DNA from: Streptomyces sp. PR69
GTDB lineage: Bacteria > Actinomycetota > Actinomycetes > Streptomycetales > Streptomycetaceae
Length of the DNA stretch: 64,000 bases
Direction: 5' to 3'
NCBI RefSeq assembly: GCF_026420845.1
Contig: NZ_JAOWCB010000016.1
Location: 62,001 to 126,000 of the forward strand
The position numbers and the translations under genes were made by a program. Positions 52,150 to 61,957 of the stretch are shown in pieces (position 1 is the first letter of the stretch; each line of letters starts with the position of its first letter). The notes under the pieces are model-generated. The model made no database searches and was not told where the DNA came from. It saw only the letters and a program-made list of their open reading frames with translations.

Positions 52150-52941
52150 ATGCACCACCGTCACCAAGCCCACCGAACCGACTCGGCCCGGCCTCACAGC
52201 GACCTTCGCTCCCCGCTCGGGGAGCTGGAGCAGGTGTTCCTCGCCCTGGCCCGCCGGGCAGAACCACTCACGTTCCCCGCGCACCTGGTGTGCAACGAGC
52301 CCGACCGGGCCGCGTGGCCGGTCGACCGAGTCCGCACTCACCTCGCCCACCCCTCCACCCGCGCCGAGCTGCGCGAGCAGACCTGGCGTGAGCTCGTCCA
52401 CCGCGCACAGACCCTGGGTGAGCCGTGGGACATGGTGGCCGTCGCCATGACCGTTCCGGTTCTGCGGCGGATGCTGGCTCGGCTGGCCCGGCCGGCCCAC
52501 TTGGAGCGCGCCGAGGTCGAGCAGGAGGCCCTGGCCGCCGTCGCCGTGACCCTGCGCAGTGTGGACGCGGGCACGGGTCGGCTGGACCGGGAGCTGTTCG
52601 CAGCGGCCGACCGGGCTGTGCACCGCCTGGTGTACGCCGCCCGCCGCCGTACCGCCCGCGAGACCGGTCACACAGCAGCCCACTTGAACCGCTTGTGCTC
52701 CATGCCGCACCTGGAGTGCGGCGGGTCGGTGGACGAGCTGGGCTTGCTGGACCGTGCAGTCGTGGCTCGTGTGGTCGACGTGGCTGAGGCGCGGCTGATC
52801 GCCCGTACGCGTCTGGACGGGGAACCGATGAGTCGTCTCGCCATCGAGCGCGGGGTGAGTGCGCGTCAGCTCTACCGCTACCGTCACGCCGCCGAGCAGC
52901 GCCTGGCCGACCATCTGCGGCGCCATCTTCGGGACCTGTAG
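52150..52941 (+). CDS. Sigma-factor-like HTH regulator
   Basis: The 263-residue protein begins at the ATG at 52150, with GGGAG upstream. The middle part (about 120-180) resembles sigma region 2 with a helix like EVEQEALAAVAVTLRS, and the end (about 225-260) is a region-4-type HTH, MSRLAIERGVSARQLYRYRH. The N-terminal 100 residues are helical and unassigned. It lies first before the transfer operon (331 bases) and may direct its transcription. Similarity is weak, so it could equally be an ordinary DNA-binding regulator. Confidence 0.65.
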   Translation: MHHRHQAHRTDSARPHSDLRSPLGELEQVFLALARRAEPLTFPAHLVCNEPDRAAWPVDRVRTHLAHPSTRAELREQTWRELVHRAQTLGEPWDMVAVAMTVPVLRRMLARLARPAHLERAEVEQEALAAVAVTLRSVDAGTGRLDRELFAAADRAVHRLVYAARRRTARETGHTAAHLNRLCSMPHLECGGSVDELGLLDRAVVARVVDVAEARLIARTRLDGEPMSRLAIERGVSARQLYRYRHAAEQRLADHLRRHLRDL

Positions 52942-53272
52942 GTGGTCCGACCGGGGGATCCTCAGTGGCGGTGTGTCAATTTCTGCCACAGACATCTCTA
53001 TTCACAGTGACGGCGGCCAGTCGGGCTGAGGCCCACGCTGCCTGTTCTGATCCGGGGCCGCGGCCGATGCCCCGGAGCGGAACGCCGCCTCGTGCGGGGT
53101 GAGCACGTCCGTCTCGTGCTGACACCCGAGCACCCTGCTCCCGTTCGCGCCCCGAAGGAGGACCGCGCCCGGGGACGAGGGCCGCGTGCTCACCCCGTCG
53201 GCCGACAGCCCGATTTCCTGTCGCGCGCGGCACACCGTCCTTGTCGCTGCCCTCCTGGAAGGGACATCCACT
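52942..53272. other. Upstream region of the transfer operon
   Basis: This 331-bp spacer holds only weak open frames. A palindromic GGCCGCGGCC lies near 53056-53066. The operon promoter should lie here. Confidence 0.5.
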
Positions 53273-53689
53273 GTGCCTTCAGAACTTCACCGCTCCATCC
53301 GGCCGCGCGCCCGTCGGGCTGCTGGGCGTCAGGTAGGACGGCTCATGGTCACCGTTGTTGGCGCCTTGTCCGTCACGCTGGCGGAGGCGCCACTGGTCTG
53401 GGCGGTCGCGGACATCCCGACGGTGATCACGAATCTCCGGAACTGGATCGTCGGCATCCTCGCCGGGGCCGCGACGCTGTTCATGACCTTCGGCGGCCTG
53501 CGCTACCTGATGGCCGGCGGCGATCCTGGAGAGGTCGAGGCGTCGAAGCGCGCCTTGAAGGCCGCGGCGATCGGCTACGGGCTGGCGATCCTCGCCCCGG
53601 TGCTCGTCACCGTGCTGCAGGGCATTGTCGGAGCGGAGGTCCCGGGTGGGGGCGGGGGCAATGGCGGCGGTGCTGGTGGCGGGCGATGA
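53273..53689 (+). CDS. VirB2/TrbC-like pilin subunit
   Basis: The 138-residue protein (GTG at 53273, GGAAGGG upstream) has a basic N-terminus, a signal-type hydrophobic segment and a cleavage-like Ala-rich stretch (LVWAVA). Two hydrophobic helices separated by a short loop with YLMAGGDPGEVEASKRALKAA are characteristic of actinobacterial TrbC/VirB2-like proteins. A Gly-rich tail (GGGGGNGGG) ends it. It overlaps the next gene by four bases. Confidence 0.75.
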   Translation: MPSELHRSIRPRARRAAGRQVGRLMVTVVGALSVTLAEAPLVWAVADIPTVITNLRNWIVGILAGAATLFMTFGGLRYLMAGGDPGEVEASKRALKAAAIGYGLAILAPVLVTVLQGIVGAEVPGGGGGNGGGAGGGR

Positions 53690-55758
53690 ACGTCGTCCGA
53701 CGCCTCTTCCGCGTCCCTCTGCTTCTGGCTGTGCTGCTGATTCCTGCCCTGGTAGCGCTCTGCGCGCCGGCCGCTGCTGTCCACGTCGCGGCAGCTGCTC
53801 CCTTGGCTCCTGCGGCTCCGGATTGGCCCAGGCCCGAACCGCAGCCTGCCCCCGGCCCCGCACCTGCCCCGTCCCCTGGCCCTGATGCGCGGCCCTCCCC
53901 CACACCGGGGCTACCGCCAACGCCGGGCCGCCCCACACCCGGCCCGACACGCCCGCCGTCCCCCGAGCCGGCGCCCGGTCCGATGCCGCAGGCGTGCGAG
54001 ACGACGGAGGAGGGGTGCCAGGAGAGCGGTGGTGGCTTCGGCTTCGGGGACCTCTTCGATATCCCGGGGATGATCGTGAACGCGATCACCTCGTTCCTCG
54101 GCATGCTCATCGAGCAGATCATGAAGCCGGTCCGCGAGTTCCTCGCCGACACCCTCCTGGCGACACCCGACGTCACCCAGCACGCCGACGTCAGGAGACT
54201 GTGGACCGCCATACTCGGCATCACCGCAGGCATCTACGTGGTGTTCGTCACCGCCGGCGGGATCACCATCATGGGGTACGAGACGTTCCAGACCCGCTAC
54301 ACACTCCAGCAGGTCGCGCCCCGCCTCCTGCTCGGGATGATCGCGTCGGCGACCTCCCTGACCGTGATGGGCAAGGCGATCAGCCTCGCCAACGCCCTCG
54401 CCCACGCGATCATGGCCACCGACATGACCGACGCCGGCAAGGGCATGGTCGAGCGCGTCCTGCCCTTCGCCCTCTTCGGCACGGCCGGGCTGAAGATCTA
54501 CCTGTTGATCCTCGCGATCCTCATGATCGCGCTCGTCCTGGCCGTCCTCGTCGGCTTCCTGGTCCGCGTCGCCGTGATGGCGCTGCTCGCCGTGGGCGCT
54601 CCCCTCATGCTGGCGTGTCACGCCCACCCGTTGACCGACCCGGTCGCTCGGCTGTGGTGGCGGGCCCTGGGTGGTTGTCTGGCGATCCAGGTCGCGCAGT
54701 CGATGACCTTCATCCTCGCGCTGAAGTTGTTCTTCGCGCCTGGCGCAACGACGCTCGGCATCCCCAAGTCGGACCAGCTCGGCACGATGCTCGCCGGGCT
54801 TGCCCTGTTCTGGGTGCTGTTCAAGATCCCCGGGTGGACGCTTCAGGTGGTCCTGCGCGGCACTCCGGCCCACCAGCCGCACGCTCCGGCCTCGGTCCGG
54901 GTGCTCAAGCACCTGGCGCTCTACCAGCTCATGAACCGGTACGTGCCTGGTGTGAGTACGCTGCGACGCCACCCCACCGGGCGAAGCGGCGGCGGAGGCG
55001 GTGGTGGTATTCGTGGCGGCCCTGGCCTGCGCCCAGGTGGACCGCCGAGCGGCGGAGGGCGGCCAGCAGGCAGCCGAGGCAGGCCCGGCGGTGGGGGCCG
55101 ACCAGGAGGCAGCCAAGGTGGACGGCCTGGTGGCGGTCGGCCTCCCGCGCCGGTTCCGGCGGGTGGGCCAGGGCCTGGAGTAAGCGTGCGTAGCCGGGCT
55201 CGGGCACTGTTCAGCCGAAGCCGCGCGATTCTGGGGCCCGCTCGTACGCACCTGCGCTCACCAGCAGCGCGCTGGTCGATCCCCGGCGGCAGGGGGTCTG
55301 GAAACTCGACGATGGCCGCGAACACGGCACCGACTGCGTACCCCGATGTGGGTCCGACTGGCGCGTCGAGGCCGTCGCGCGCACGGGTGGCTCGACGTCC
55401 ATCCCAAGGCCCCGCTCCGGCTGCACGGACACCTGGAGGTCCTCGCTCTGTGATCCATCCCGCCCAGGCACGGCGTACGAGGCAACTATCCCTCCCGGTG
55501 CCGGCCAAGCGCGCTCCGACGCGTCCCGCACGGTCGACTCAGATGTGGCTGCCCATCAGCGTCCAACGCATCGCCGCCGCACCTCCCCCGACCCCAGCCC
55601 GGCCGACCGCCTCAGCTCCTTCGGCTCCCGCTTCCGCGCCGGTGCCGCGTGCACGCCAGCTGGCCCTGCCGGTGCCCGCCGCCCGTGTGCGCAGGCGTCC
55701 GCCGCGTCCGATGCAGCTGCGGCTCCCCCTCGAACCGCCCCGGAGGCACCGTCCATGA
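53686..55758 (+). CDS. VirB6/TrbL-like polytopic membrane protein with long disordered tail
   Basis: The 690-residue protein has a signal-like start and a Pro-rich linker (residues 40-105), then a central part of about seven membrane helices (120-400). After about residue 430 it is Gly/Arg/Pro-rich and then basic. In the last 110 residues a short motif recurs: RQLSLPVP, QMWLPISV, RQLALPVP and MQLRLPLEP. It is the likely inner-membrane channel of the transfer machine. ATGA overlaps link it to both neighbours. The tail motif is discussed as a finding. Confidence 0.75.
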   Translation: MNVVRRLFRVPLLLAVLLIPALVALCAPAAAVHVAAAAPLAPAAPDWPRPEPQPAPGPAPAPSPGPDARPSPTPGLPPTPGRPTPGPTRPPSPEPAPGPMPQACETTEEGCQESGGGFGFGDLFDIPGMIVNAITSFLGMLIEQIMKPVREFLADTLLATPDVTQHADVRRLWTAILGITAGIYVVFVTAGGITIMGYETFQTRYTLQQVAPRLLLGMIASATSLTVMGKAISLANALAHAIMATDMTDAGKGMVERVLPFALFGTAGLKIYLLILAILMIALVLAVLVGFLVRVAVMALLAVGAPLMLACHAHPLTDPVARLWWRALGGCLAIQVAQSMTFILALKLFFAPGATTLGIPKSDQLGTMLAGLALFWVLFKIPGWTLQVVLRGTPAHQPHAPASVRVLKHLALYQLMNRYVPGVSTLRRHPTGRSGGGGGGGIRGGPGLRPGGPPSGGGRPAGSRGRPGGGGRPGGSQGGRPGGGRPPAPVPAGGPGPGVSVRSRARALFSRSRAILGPARTHLRSPAARWSIPGGRGSGNSTMAANTAPTAYPDVGPTGASRPSRARVARRPSQGPAPAARTPGGPRSVIHPAQARRTRQLSLPVPAKRAPTRPARSTQMWLPISVQRIAAAPPPTPARPTASAPSAPASAPVPRARQLALPVPAARVRRRPPRPMQLRLPLEPPRRHRP

Positions 55759-56702
55759 ACCCGTCCGACGACGCCCCGGACTCCCTGCAGGGCACCCGCA
55801 TCCCCGCGGATATCTCCCGACCGGACCGCGTGTTCGGCCCATTCACCGTCCGGCAGGCCCTGATCCTCGCCAGCGCGGCACTCGTCCTGTACGGCGCGTA
55901 CTGGCTGGTTCGCCCGTTCATCGAGCCGCTGGCGTACGTGGTGCTGGTGATCCCTGTCGCCGGGGCGGTGGCCGCGCTCGCGCTCGGCCGACGGGAAGGG
56001 ATCGGCCTGGACCACTTCGTGCTCTCCGCGCTCGTCCACGCCCGCAGCCCGAAGCGGCAGGTGTACGCTCCCGAGGGGGTGCCTCCGCTGCCCGGCGTCG
56101 TTCCCGGCCGCTGGACGGAGGCAGCCAGACAGCCGCCCGCCGCGATGGACATGCCGTACGAGGGCGCCACGACTGACGGCGTGCTCGACCTGGGTCGTGC
56201 GGGGCGTGCCGCGCTGGCGACGTGCTCCACAGTCAACTTCGAGCTCCGCTCCGCCTCGGAGCAGCAGGGGCTTACGGCTGCGTTCGCGAGGTGGTTGAAC
56301 TCCCTGACCGGGCCGACCCAGGTCCTGGTGCGCTGCCATCGCGTCGACCTGTCCCCGCTCGCCCATGACCTGCACCACGGTGCGGCCGCGCTACCGCACC
56401 CGGCGCTGGAGCGGGCGGCTCGGGCTCACGCGGACTTCCTGACCGACCTCGCCCGGGCCGACAACATGCTCGGCCGGCAGATCGTGCTGGTGGCCCGTGA
56501 GGAGAGCTTCGGCCGTCGGCCTCGGAGCGACGCAGGAGGGGGACGGGCCCTCCAGCGTGTTCACGAGGCGGCGCGTGCCCTGGCTGCCGCCGAGGTCACC
56601 GTTACGCCCATGGACGGCGAACAGTGCGCCGACCTGGTCACCGCCGCGTGCAACCCCGACACACCCGCCCCCACCACCGGACCGGAAGGGGACCACGCAT
56701 GA
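55755..56702 (+). CDS. PrgI-family conjugation protein
   Basis: The 315-residue protein has RIPADISRPDRVFGPFTVRQ near the start, followed by two membrane helices (about 40-80): the PrgI-type fold known from Gram-positive conjugation modules. The remainder is a soluble domain of about 220 residues with GLTAAFARWLNSL, and it may contact the ATPase. Start and stop overlap neighbours by ATGA. Confidence 0.75.
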   Translation: MNPSDDAPDSLQGTRIPADISRPDRVFGPFTVRQALILASAALVLYGAYWLVRPFIEPLAYVVLVIPVAGAVAALALGRREGIGLDHFVLSALVHARSPKRQVYAPEGVPPLPGVVPGRWTEAARQPPAAMDMPYEGATTDGVLDLGRAGRAALATCSTVNFELRSASEQQGLTAAFARWLNSLTGPTQVLVRCHRVDLSPLAHDLHHGAAALPHPALERAARAHADFLTDLARADNMLGRQIVLVAREESFGRRPRSDAGGGRALQRVHEAARALAAAEVTVTPMDGEQCADLVTAACNPDTPAPTTGPEGDHA

Positions 56703-58549
56703 GCCCGCGCAACCGTACTCGCTGTACCTCTGGGGAGTGCCAGACCATTGATGGTGCTCGGCTGCTGGAGGTGGCCGGGCCGGAGGCGATCGACGTACAC
56801 GCCCGCACCGTGGCGATCGGCGCCCACGTAGCCACCACCCTCGTCGTCACCGGCTACCCAGCCGAGGTCACCCCGGGCTGGCTCGCACCACTGCTGAACT
56901 ACCCCGGCCACCTGGACATCGCCCTGCACATCGAGCCCGTCCCCAACCCGGTGGCTGCCGCAGGGTTGAAGAGGCAGCGGGCCCGCCTGGAGTCCGGGCG
57001 CCGGGCCGGCTTCGACAAGGGCCACCTGGACGACCCGGACGTCGAAGCCGCCGCCGCGGACGCCGCCGAGCTCGCCTATCGCATCGCCCGAGGGGAAGGG
57101 AAGCTCTTCCATGTCGCGCTGTACATGACGGTGCACGCTCCGGACGAAGAGGCCCTCGCCGAGGAAGCGGCCGCCGTACGCGCGATCGCCGAGTCCCTGC
57201 TCATGACCGTGGCCCCCACCACATACCGGGCGCTACCCGGCTGGCTGGCCACCCTGCCGCTCGGCATCGACACCCTCAAGATCCGCCGCACGTTCGACAC
57301 CGCCGCGCTCGCGGCCTGCTTCCCCTTCACGAGCCCCGAGCTGCCCCTGCCCACCAACGACGAGGGGACAGCGACCGGAGTGCTGTACGGGCTGAACGCG
57401 GTCTCGGGCGCGCCGGTCCTGTGGGACCGATTCGCGCAGGACAACTACAACTCCATCACTTTGGCCCGCTCCGGGGCCGGCAAATCGTACCTGACCAAGC
57501 TCGAACTGCTCAGGCTGCTGTTCACCGGGGTCACCGCCTCGGTGATCGATCCGGAGGACGAGTACGTGCGGCTGGCCGAGACTGTCGGCGGCCAGGTCGT
57601 CGCGCTCGGCGCGGACGGCGTACGCGTCAACCCCTTCGACCTGCCCACCGGGGACGTCGAAGGGGACGCGCTGACCCGCCGGGTGCTGTTCCTGCATACC
57701 TTCCTCTCCGTCCTCTTGGGCACGGAGCTGACCGCTGCGGAGAAGGCGCTGCTGGACCGGGCGCTCCTGGCCACCTACGACCGGGCAGGTCTCACCACGG
57801 ACCCGCGGACCTGGCAGCGCACCCCGCCCACCCTCGCCGACCTCGTGACCGTTCTGAGCGAGGAGCAGGGCGAGACGGCAGGCGGTCTCGCGGATCGTCT
57901 CGCCCCGTTCACCACCGGATCGCACGCCCGCCTGTTCAACGGGCCGAGCACCGTCTCGACGACCGGACACCTGGTGGTGTTCGCCCTACGCCAGCTCCCG
58001 GAGGAGGTGAAGGCCCCAGCGATGCTCCTCGCTCTGGATGCCGTCTGGCGGCAGGTCCTCCACCGCGCGAACCCTGGCCGACATCTGGTGGTCGTGGACG
58101 AGGCGTGGCGGCTGATGCACGAGGGAGCCGGTGCCGCCTTCCTGTTCCGCATGGCCAAGTCCGCCCGCAAGTACTGGACGGGCCTGGCCGTGGTCACGCA
58201 GGACGACGACGACCTGCTCGCCCAGCCGCTCGGGAGGGCCATCGTCTCCAACGCCGCCACGCAGATCCTGCTCCGCCAGGCGCCCCAGGCCATCGACGCG
58301 ATCAGCGACAACTTCCACCTCTGCCACGGGGAGAGGGAGTTCCTGCTCTCCGCCGGCCGAGGCGAGGCGCTGCTCCTGACCGGGGACCGCCGCCACAAAG
58401 TCGCGCTCATCAGCGTCGCCGCTCCCGGCGAACACGAAGTGATCACCACAGACCCTGGTGAACTCGCCGCCCAATCGGCGGACGACGGCTTGGCCCCCGA
58501 CGGCCTCTACATCGACGAACCAGTCGATGGCGGGAGCTGGGAGTCGTGA
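56699..58549 (+). CDS. VirB4/TraC-like conjugation ATPase
   Basis: The 616-residue protein has Walker A ARSGAGKSY (about residue 258) and Walker B HLVVVDEAWRL (about 464), followed by the typical VTQDDDDLLAQPLGRAIVSNA sequence. The N-terminal domain (to about 230) is the shorter part. It energises pilus assembly and substrate transfer in type IV secretion. Overlaps: ATGA with PrgI and GTGA with the coupling protein. Confidence 0.85.
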   Translation: MSPRNRTRCTSGECQTIDGARLLEVAGPEAIDVHARTVAIGAHVATTLVVTGYPAEVTPGWLAPLLNYPGHLDIALHIEPVPNPVAAAGLKRQRARLESGRRAGFDKGHLDDPDVEAAAADAAELAYRIARGEGKLFHVALYMTVHAPDEEALAEEAAAVRAIAESLLMTVAPTTYRALPGWLATLPLGIDTLKIRRTFDTAALAACFPFTSPELPLPTNDEGTATGVLYGLNAVSGAPVLWDRFAQDNYNSITLARSGAGKSYLTKLELLRLLFTGVTASVIDPEDEYVRLAETVGGQVVALGADGVRVNPFDLPTGDVEGDALTRRVLFLHTFLSVLLGTELTAAEKALLDRALLATYDRAGLTTDPRTWQRTPPTLADLVTVLSEEQGETAGGLADRLAPFTTGSHARLFNGPSTVSTTGHLVVFALRQLPEEVKAPAMLLALDAVWRQVLHRANPGRHLVVVDEAWRLMHEGAGAAFLFRMAKSARKYWTGLAVVTQDDDDLLAQPLGRAIVSNAATQILLRQAPQAIDAISDNFHLCHGEREFLLSAGRGEALLLTGDRRHKVALISVAAPGEHEVITTDPGELAAQSADDGLAPDGLYIDEPVDGGSWES

Positions 58550-60930
58550 CAGGGCAGGCGGGCTCCATCCTGGTCGACCTTCTCACCGACCCGGCTGGAT
58601 TCTGGACGTCGATCGGCGGCACGGGCCTGGGCTGGCTCACTGCCCGGACCCCCGTACTGGCACCCGGTGCAGTACTCGCCAGCGCCGGTGGGTTCGTTCT
58701 CACACGGCGCCTCCGGCTCCGCCAGCAGCAGTACCTGGCCAAGGACGCTCGTTGCGTGGAGATCCTCGCGCCGCCGACTGTCGCGCCTCGGGGCGGTGAG
58801 GTGCTGTGGGCGCAGCTCACCGGCCTTCTCCGCCCGTGGTGGCGCCGCGCCACCACGGGCCAGCCGCACCTCGCCTTCGAATACGTCTGGTCACACACCG
58901 GGCTGTGTATCCGCATGTGGGTGCCGGGCACCGTGCCGTTCGGGCTCGTGCGTCGCGCTGTGGAGGCGGCCTGGCCCGGCGCCCACACCCGCCTCACCGA
59001 GACCACCGCCCTCCTCCCCACCGGGAGCGACACGGTCACCGGCGGACGGCTGCGCCTCGCGCGCCCGGACGTCCTGCCCCTGCGGACCGACCACGCGACC
59101 GACCCCCTGCGCGCGCTGCTGCAGGCAGCGGCAGGCATGGGCGACGACGAATCCGCGTGCGTTCAGATCCTGGCCCGTCCCGCAACCGGCGGCGCGCTGC
59201 GGCGGGCCCGCCGTCAGGCCAGGCGGCTGAAGGCCGGACACTCCCCCGCGCGGCTCCCCGCATTGGCCGCCCTCCTCCTCCACCGCGCCCAACCTGTCGC
59301 GACCGGCAAGCAGGACCCCGAGCACTCCGCCGCCGTACGGCAGGCCGCCACGAAACTCTCCGGTCCCCAATGGCAGTGCACCGTCACCTACGCGGCGGCA
59401 TGCTCCGCTCATACCGAGCGTGCCGACGACATCGTGCGTGGCCGAGCACACGCGCTCGCCTCCGCGTTCGGCCTGTACGCCGACCGCAACTACCTGGCCC
59501 GTGCGCGTCTTCGACAGCCGCAGCAGCCGATGAACGACCGACGCTTCCCGACCCGGTCCATGCTGCTGTCGGTGCCGGAGCTCGCCGCGCTCGCCCACCT
59601 CCCCTTCGAGGCGGACGCTCCAGGTCTACAGCGGGCCGGCGCGCGCTCCGTCCTGCCGCCGCCCTCCGTCCCCGAACCAACTCCTGGCGCGGGCGTCAAG
59701 CCGCTTGGCCGCTCGGGCGTCGGCGCGCGCCGAGGTGTCGGTGTCGCGGTCGCCGACGCGCGTCACCACCTGCACGTCATGGGTGCGACCGGTTCGGGCA
59801 AGTCCACGCTGATCGCGAACCTCGCCCTGGACGACGTGCGCAACCACCGCGGCGTCATCGTCATCGATCCCAAAGGCGACCTTGTCACCGACCTCCTGGA
59901 CCGCCTCCCCGACACCTGCGCCGACCGGCTCGTCCTCATCGACCCCGACGACCCGCACACGCCGCCATGCCTGAACGTGCTGGACGGCGCCGACATCGAC
60001 GTCGTCGTCGACAACATCACCGGCATCTTCCGCCGGATCTTCACCGCCTTCTGGGGACCGCGGACCGACGACCTCATGCGCGCGGCCTGCCTGACCCTCC
60101 TCAAGCACCGCGAGCGCACCCACCAGCTCGTCACCCTCGCAGACGTCCCCCGCCTCCTCGGCGAGAGCGCCTACCGTCTACGCATCATCCCCGCCCTCAA
60201 AGACCCAGTCCTCAAGGGCTTCTGGGCCTGGTACGAGTCCATGTCCGAGCCATCCCGGGCGGCCGTGGTCGGCCCGGTGATGAACAAGCTGCGTGCCTTC
60301 CTCCTGCGCGACTTCGCCCGCCGCGCTATCGCCGCAGGCCCCTCCACCTTCGACCTCGGCCAGATCCTCGACGGCGGCATCCTGCTGTGCCGCCTCCCCA
60401 AAGGGGCGCTCGGTGAAGAGACCGCCCGCCTCCTCGGCTCGTTCATCGTCGCCGGCACCTGGCAGGCCGCAGCCGCCCGAGCCCGTACTCCCGAGCAGGC
60501 CCGGATCGACGCCACGCTCAGCATCGACGAGGCGCACAACTTCCTGACCCTGCCGTACCCGTTGGAGGACATGCTCGCCGAGGCCCGCGGCTACCGCCTT
60601 TCGATACTCCTGGCCCACCAGCACCTCGCCCAGCTCCCCCGCGACCTACGCGAAGGCATCTCCGCCAACGCCCGCAACAAGATCTTCTTCAACGCCTCCC
60701 CCGAAGACGCGGCCGCCCTCGAGCGCCACACCCTGCCCACCCTGGCCGCACACGACCTCGCACACCTCGGCCCCTACCAGGCCGCCGCCCACCTGCTGAC
60801 CGGCGGCGCGGAATCCACCGCCTTCGCCCTCACCACCCGCCCGCTCCCGCCCCCCGTGCCCGGGCGTGCCAAGGACCTCCGGCAAGCCGCCGCCGGCCGT
60901 ACCGGACCACGCCCCTCCACCCGCCCCTGA
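58546..60930 (+). CDS. VirD4/TraD-like coupling ATPase
   Basis: The 794-residue protein starts at a GTG overlapping the previous stop. A membrane helix or two (about 22-50) are followed by a domain of about 350 residues. The ATPase has Walker A GATGSGKSTL (about 412) and VIDPKGDLV, and its later acidic motif reads SIDEAHNFLTLP (about 661). Such proteins bring the DNA-relaxase complex to the channel. It differs from TraB/FtsK-type translocases of classical Streptomyces elements, which lack a VirB4 partner. Confidence 0.85.
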   Translation: MTGQAGSILVDLLTDPAGFWTSIGGTGLGWLTARTPVLAPGAVLASAGGFVLTRRLRLRQQQYLAKDARCVEILAPPTVAPRGGEVLWAQLTGLLRPWWRRATTGQPHLAFEYVWSHTGLCIRMWVPGTVPFGLVRRAVEAAWPGAHTRLTETTALLPTGSDTVTGGRLRLARPDVLPLRTDHATDPLRALLQAAAGMGDDESACVQILARPATGGALRRARRQARRLKAGHSPARLPALAALLLHRAQPVATGKQDPEHSAAVRQAATKLSGPQWQCTVTYAAACSAHTERADDIVRGRAHALASAFGLYADRNYLARARLRQPQQPMNDRRFPTRSMLLSVPELAALAHLPFEADAPGLQRAGARSVLPPPSVPEPTPGAGVKPLGRSGVGARRGVGVAVADARHHLHVMGATGSGKSTLIANLALDDVRNHRGVIVIDPKGDLVTDLLDRLPDTCADRLVLIDPDDPHTPPCLNVLDGADIDVVVDNITGIFRRIFTAFWGPRTDDLMRAACLTLLKHRERTHQLVTLADVPRLLGESAYRLRIIPALKDPVLKGFWAWYESMSEPSRAAVVGPVMNKLRAFLLRDFARRAIAAGPSTFDLGQILDGGILLCRLPKGALGEETARLLGSFIVAGTWQAAAARARTPEQARIDATLSIDEAHNFLTLPYPLEDMLAEARGYRLSILLAHQHLAQLPRDLREGISANARNKIFFNASPEDAAALERHTLPTLAAHDLAHLGPYQAAAHLLTGGAESTAFALTTRPLPPPVPGRAKDLRQAAAGRTGPRPSTRP

Positions 60931-60970
60931 CACCTGCTGCCCCTCCACTCATGTCTGGTGGTGATCCGCC

Positions 60971-61957
60971 ATGCCCGCTCTCCCCCGTCCCGCCTCCGGC
61001 CCCGGCTCGCGCTACACGGCCCGTGCCGCGACCAGCCGCTTCCGCCCGGCCCGGCACACCGACGTGGCCGTCCTCGCCCGTCTGCTCACCACCCGCGACC
61101 AGTGGCTCACCCGCATGCTGCACGAACACCGCGTCCTGACCACGCACCAGATCGCCGCCCTCGCCTACACCTCACTCCGCTCCACACAGCGACGCCTTCG
61201 CACCCTCCACCAACACACGGTCGTCGATTCCTTCCGGCCCCTGACGCAGACCGGCTCCGCGCCCGAGCACTACACCCTCGGCCCCGCCGGAGCGGCCGTC
61301 CTGGCCGCGCACGTGAGCTGTGACCTCGCCGACCTGGGCTGGCGCCCCAGCCACACCGGCCGCATCGCCTACTCCCCCTCCCTCGGCCACGACCTGGGCG
61401 TCAACGACCTCCTCGTCCACCTCGCCGCGCGCGCCCGCACCACACCGGGAAGCGGGCTGACGGTGTGGCTGTCGGAGAAGTCCTGCGCCCGCCGCTGGGG
61501 CGACATCGTCCGCCCCGACGCCTACGCCCACTGGCAGGACGATGACCGCGTCCTGCCGTTCTTCCTGGAGTACGACACCGGCAGCCAGCCCCTCGCCCGC
61601 GTTGAGGCCAAGCTCACCGGCTACGCCGCCTTCGGCTCCACCACCGGCACCCGCCCCGCCCTCCTGATCCACACCCGCACACAGTCCCGCGACCAGGCGA
61701 TCCGCCGACGCCTCGCCGGCCCCGTACGCGAACTGGGCCTGCACGTCGCCACCGCCTCCGCCGACTTCACCACCACCGACCCCTGGGGCCCGTGGTGGAG
61801 CCCGCTCCAACCGGGCGACACCCGCCGCACCACCCTCACCCGCCTCGCCGCCCTCTGGCACCACCTCGCACCGGCGGACCTGGAGCCGACGGACGCCGAC
61901 ACGGCACTGACCCTTCCCGTACCGCCGCTGCCTCCCGCCACCCGCGCAGACGCATGA
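60971..61957 (+). CDS. Replication-relaxation family protein
   Basis: The 328-residue protein begins about 40 bases after the coupling gene. A winged-helix part near residues 44-90 (VLTTHQIAALAYTSLRSTQRRLRTL) is followed by the typical SLGHDLGVNDLLVHLA and DAYAHW...FFLEYDTGSQPL segments of the 'replication-relaxation' family, common on Streptomyces plasmids and elements. Its biochemical role is unknown to me; a part in replication or DNA processing is assumed from the name only. It overlaps the hydrolase by ATGA. Confidence 0.75.
   Translation: MPALPRPASGPGSRYTARAATSRFRPARHTDVAVLARLLTTRDQWLTRMLHEHRVLTTHQIAALAYTSLRSTQRRLRTLHQHTVVDSFRPLTQTGSAPEHYTLGPAGAAVLAAHVSCDLADLGWRPSHTGRIAYSPSLGHDLGVNDLLVHLAARARTTPGSGLTVWLSEKSCARRWGDIVRPDAYAHWQDDDRVLPFFLEYDTGSQPLARVEAKLTGYAAFGSTTGTRPALLIHTRTQSRDQAIRRRLAGPVRELGLHVATASADFTTTDPWGPWWSPLQPGDTRRTTLTRLAALWHHLAPADLEPTDADTALTLPVPPLPPATRADA

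Noticed and set aside
52976..53271. Two small minus-strand frames before the transfer operon
   Set aside because: They are Arg/Gly-rich, have no ribosome site and occupy the expected promoter region.
53911..55251. A 446-codon minus-strand frame over the TrbL-like gene
   Set aside because: The plus-strand gene has membrane helices and four-base overlaps on both sides. The minus frame is a shadow.
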